From assembly GCA_964587525.1 (NCBI GenBank), contig CAZPLZ010000181.1:1-6529 (forward strand): DNA of 6,529 nt, written 5' to 3'. The DNA comes from CAZPLZ01 sp964587525 (GTDB lineage: Bacteria; Oederibacteriota; CAKKQC01). This document shows positions 5,449-6,529 of this stretch, in pieces; within the stretch, counting starts at the first letter, position 1; every line of letters begins with the position of its first letter. Position numbers and translations under genes: made by a program. Below the pieces are notes generated by a model. It did not search any database. It was not told where the DNA came from and saw nothing but the letters and a program-made list of their open reading frames with translations.

Positions 5449-6326
5449 CCCTCGCCGGCCCGGCTAAGACACCGGCCCAAAAGCTCAAAGCCCTCCAAGC
5501 TAGGTTCCCCTTTCGCTTCCGGGCCAGCTTGAGCCAACATTTCTTGGTGGAGCCGCGTGCGCTGGAGCGGATCACCGCGGCGCTGAATGTCGGCCCGGGC
5601 GATTGCGTCATGGAGGTCGGAGCTGGTGCGGGATTTCTGACCGAGAGGCTGTTGCAAACCGGGGCTGACGTGATTGCGGTGGAAGTGGACGCCGCCATGG
5701 TGACGCTGCTTAAACACCAGATTGGGTTTTCCCCCAGGCTCAAAATCGTCACAGCGGACATCATGTCCCTCGATGTAGGGTCGCTCCTGGATGAAAAGGG
5801 CGCCGCCACCTGCGTGGTCGCCGGCAACTTGCCATACCACATCACCACCCCGGCGCTCTTTCATTTATTAGGGTTGTCACGTAAGCCGGAGACAAGTCAC
5901 CCAAGCTGGCGGCAGCGAATCACCAGGATGGTGTTCACCGTGCAGCGGGAGGTGGGGTTGCGGATGGCCTCCGGGCCTGGGACGAAGACCTACGGGGCGC
6001 TCAGCGTGGCGGTGGCGTACGGGAGCCGCTGCGAAAGACTCTTCAATATTCATGCGGGAGCGTTCATTCCGCGGCCTAAGGTGGACTCCGTGGTGGTGCG
6101 CCTGACCCCCCTCCCGCCACGACTGACGCCGGAGCTGGAGCAGGCCTTTTTTTCCCTGATGCGGGCGGCGTTTGGGCAGCGGCGCAAGATGCTGCTTAAC
6201 GCCGTGGCGGAGGTGGCAGGGGGTAAAAACGCCGCGCGGGCCTTGCTGGGTCGTGCTGGCCTTCAGGAAACCCGGCGGGGTGAAACGCTCTCCCTGGAGG
6301 AATTCCTCCACCTCGCCAGCGTGTAA
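5445..6326 (+). CDS. rsmA: 16S rRNA (adenine(1518)-N6/adenine(1519)-N6)-dimethyltransferase
   Basis: The 293-residue product is the KsgA/RsmA enzyme, which uses S-adenosylmethionine to dimethylate two adjacent adenines in the 3'-terminal helix of 16S rRNA late in 30S assembly. Motifs in order: SLSQHFL (28-34, usually LGQNFL), VMEVGAGAGFLT (55-66, SAM-binding motif I), VIAVEVD (76-82, with acidic Glu80 and Asp82), TADIMSLD, the catalytic GNLPY with Asn128-Tyr131, VQREVGLRM, YGALSV, FIPRPKVDSVVVRL and AAFGQRRKML. All are in place, so the enzyme should be active. I chose GTG 5445 because the resulting N-terminus (TPAQKLKALQARFPFRFRAS) has the layout seen in homologues and no ATG, GTG or TTG follows before the first motif. 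The start overlaps the previous stop as GTGA. AGGAAGAG (5423-5430) is the nearest ribosome-site candidate, rather far upstream, suggesting coupling. A longer frame back to 5298 lies inside the membrane-protein gene and is unlikely to be used. Confidence 0.95.
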   Translation: MTLAGPAKTPAQKLKALQARFPFRFRASLSQHFLVEPRALERITAALNVGPGDCVMEVGAGAGFLTERLLQTGADVIAVEVDAAMVTLLKHQIGFSPRLKIVTADIMSLDVGSLLDEKGAATCVVAGNLPYHITTPALFHLLGLSRKPETSHPSWRQRITRMVFTVQREVGLRMASGPGTKTYGALSVAVAYGSRCERLFNIHAGAFIPRPKVDSVVVRLTPLPPRLTPELEQAFFSLMRAAFGQRRKMLLNAVAEVAGGKNAARALLGRAGLQETRRGETLSLEEFLHLASV

Positions 6327-6410
6327 AATATACGAGAAAATTGTGCCTTTCGTCACATCATCGGCCCTCTCGCCGGGGGTTAATGAAGCCGGATGGTCAC
6401 ATAATCTACC

Positions 6411-6444
6411 CTCACCCCTACCCTTTCCCGTATGCGGGAGAGGG
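6411..6444 (+). repeat. Hairpin-forming extragenic repeat downstream of rsmA
   Basis: CCCTTTCCCG (6421-6430) pairs with CGGGAGAGGG (6435-6444) around the loop TATG, ten pairs with one G-T wobble. It is preceded by CTCACCCCTAC. The pattern resembles the dispersed CCCTCACCC...CTCTCCC-loop-GGGAGAGGG palindromes common in GC-rich bacterial genomes (recalled, not checked here). No T-run follows, so an intrinsic terminator is not supported, although such a hairpin could still protect the 3' end of the rsmA transcript. Confidence 0.6.
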
Positions 6445-6474
6445 AGTTGAGGAGTAAGAGTTTAGGAGTTAAGG
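6445..6474 (+). repeat. Short degenerate purine-rich tandem repeat
   Basis: Immediately after the hairpin arm, units close to GAGTTNAG or GGAGTTA recur several times with substitutions and small length changes. Read from 6446, two 14-base copies (6446-6459 and 6460-6473) agree at 10 of 14 positions. It carries no ORF. The rest of the tail to 6529 shows no gene, promoter or terminator that I can support. Confidence 0.35.
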
Positions 6475-6529
6475 ACGAAACGCACCCCGTTTGAACTGGA
6501 CCGGAGAACAAGGGTAGTCTGAGCCCAGC

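Noticed and set aside
6421..6450. Intrinsic terminator after rsmA
   Set aside because: The hairpin is good, but the bases after it are GAGTTGAGGAG rather than a T-run, and on the other strand no T-run follows either.
6172..6450. 92-residue + strand ORF overlapping the end of rsmA
   Set aside because: It is an out-of-frame reading of rsmA that continues into the repeat-rich flank, with no ribosome site or recognisable domain.
6475..6529. Possible insertion-sequence end or promoter (TTGAAC at 6491)
   Set aside because: There is no inverted-repeat partner or transposase in the window, and the -10 candidate TAGTCT at 6515 matches only three of six consensus bases.

Overview
The window looks like a piece of a GC-rich Gram-negative bacterial chromosome carrying a housekeeping operon. 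Every confident gene is on the + strand. The Gram-negative inference rests on a SurA-type periplasmic chaperone and the order surA-like, pdxA, rsmA, which is also the core order of the enterobacterial lptD-surA-pdxA-rsmA(ksgA)-apaGH cluster. I cannot fix the phylum. The extra PpiC/PrsA-like lipoprotein gene before surA and the extra membrane-protein gene between pdxA and rsmA differ from E. coli, and would fit one of the environmental Gram-negative lineages.

Layout. Positions 2-1903 hold the 3' part of a large polytopic membrane protein, GT-C glycosyltransferase-like with a helical-repeat tail; its 5' end is outside the window. A possible 37-residue ORF (1900-2013) starts inside that gene's stop codon. 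Next come a PpiC/PrsA-like lipoprotein (2017-2970), a SurA-like periplasmic chaperone/prolyl isomerase (3006-4106), pdxA for vitamin B6 synthesis (4175-5170), a small two-helix membrane protein (5167-5448) and rsmA/ksgA, the 16S rRNA dimethyladenosine transferase (5445-6326). The last 203 bases (6327-6529) have no supportable gene. They contain a hairpin repeat and a short degenerate purine-rich repeat, with no classical terminator.

The genes are packed tightly, with repeated four-base NTGA start/stop overlaps, so they are probably co-transcribed and partly translationally coupled. The two parvulin-family proteins would act on outer-membrane or secreted proteins in the periplasm. PdxA and RsmA are cytoplasmic housekeeping enzymes that travel with surA by old synteny rather than by shared chemistry.

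No defence system, mobile-element gene, CRISPR array, tRNA or rRNA was seen, and I find no clearly new multi-gene system. The points most worth a second look are: an extragenic palindromic repeat whose right arm ends at, or includes, the pdxA start codon; a strong G-quadruplex motif in the leader just before the surA-like start; an apparently substituted catalytic site in the first parvulin-like protein; and the uncharacterised membrane gene wedged between pdxA and rsmA.
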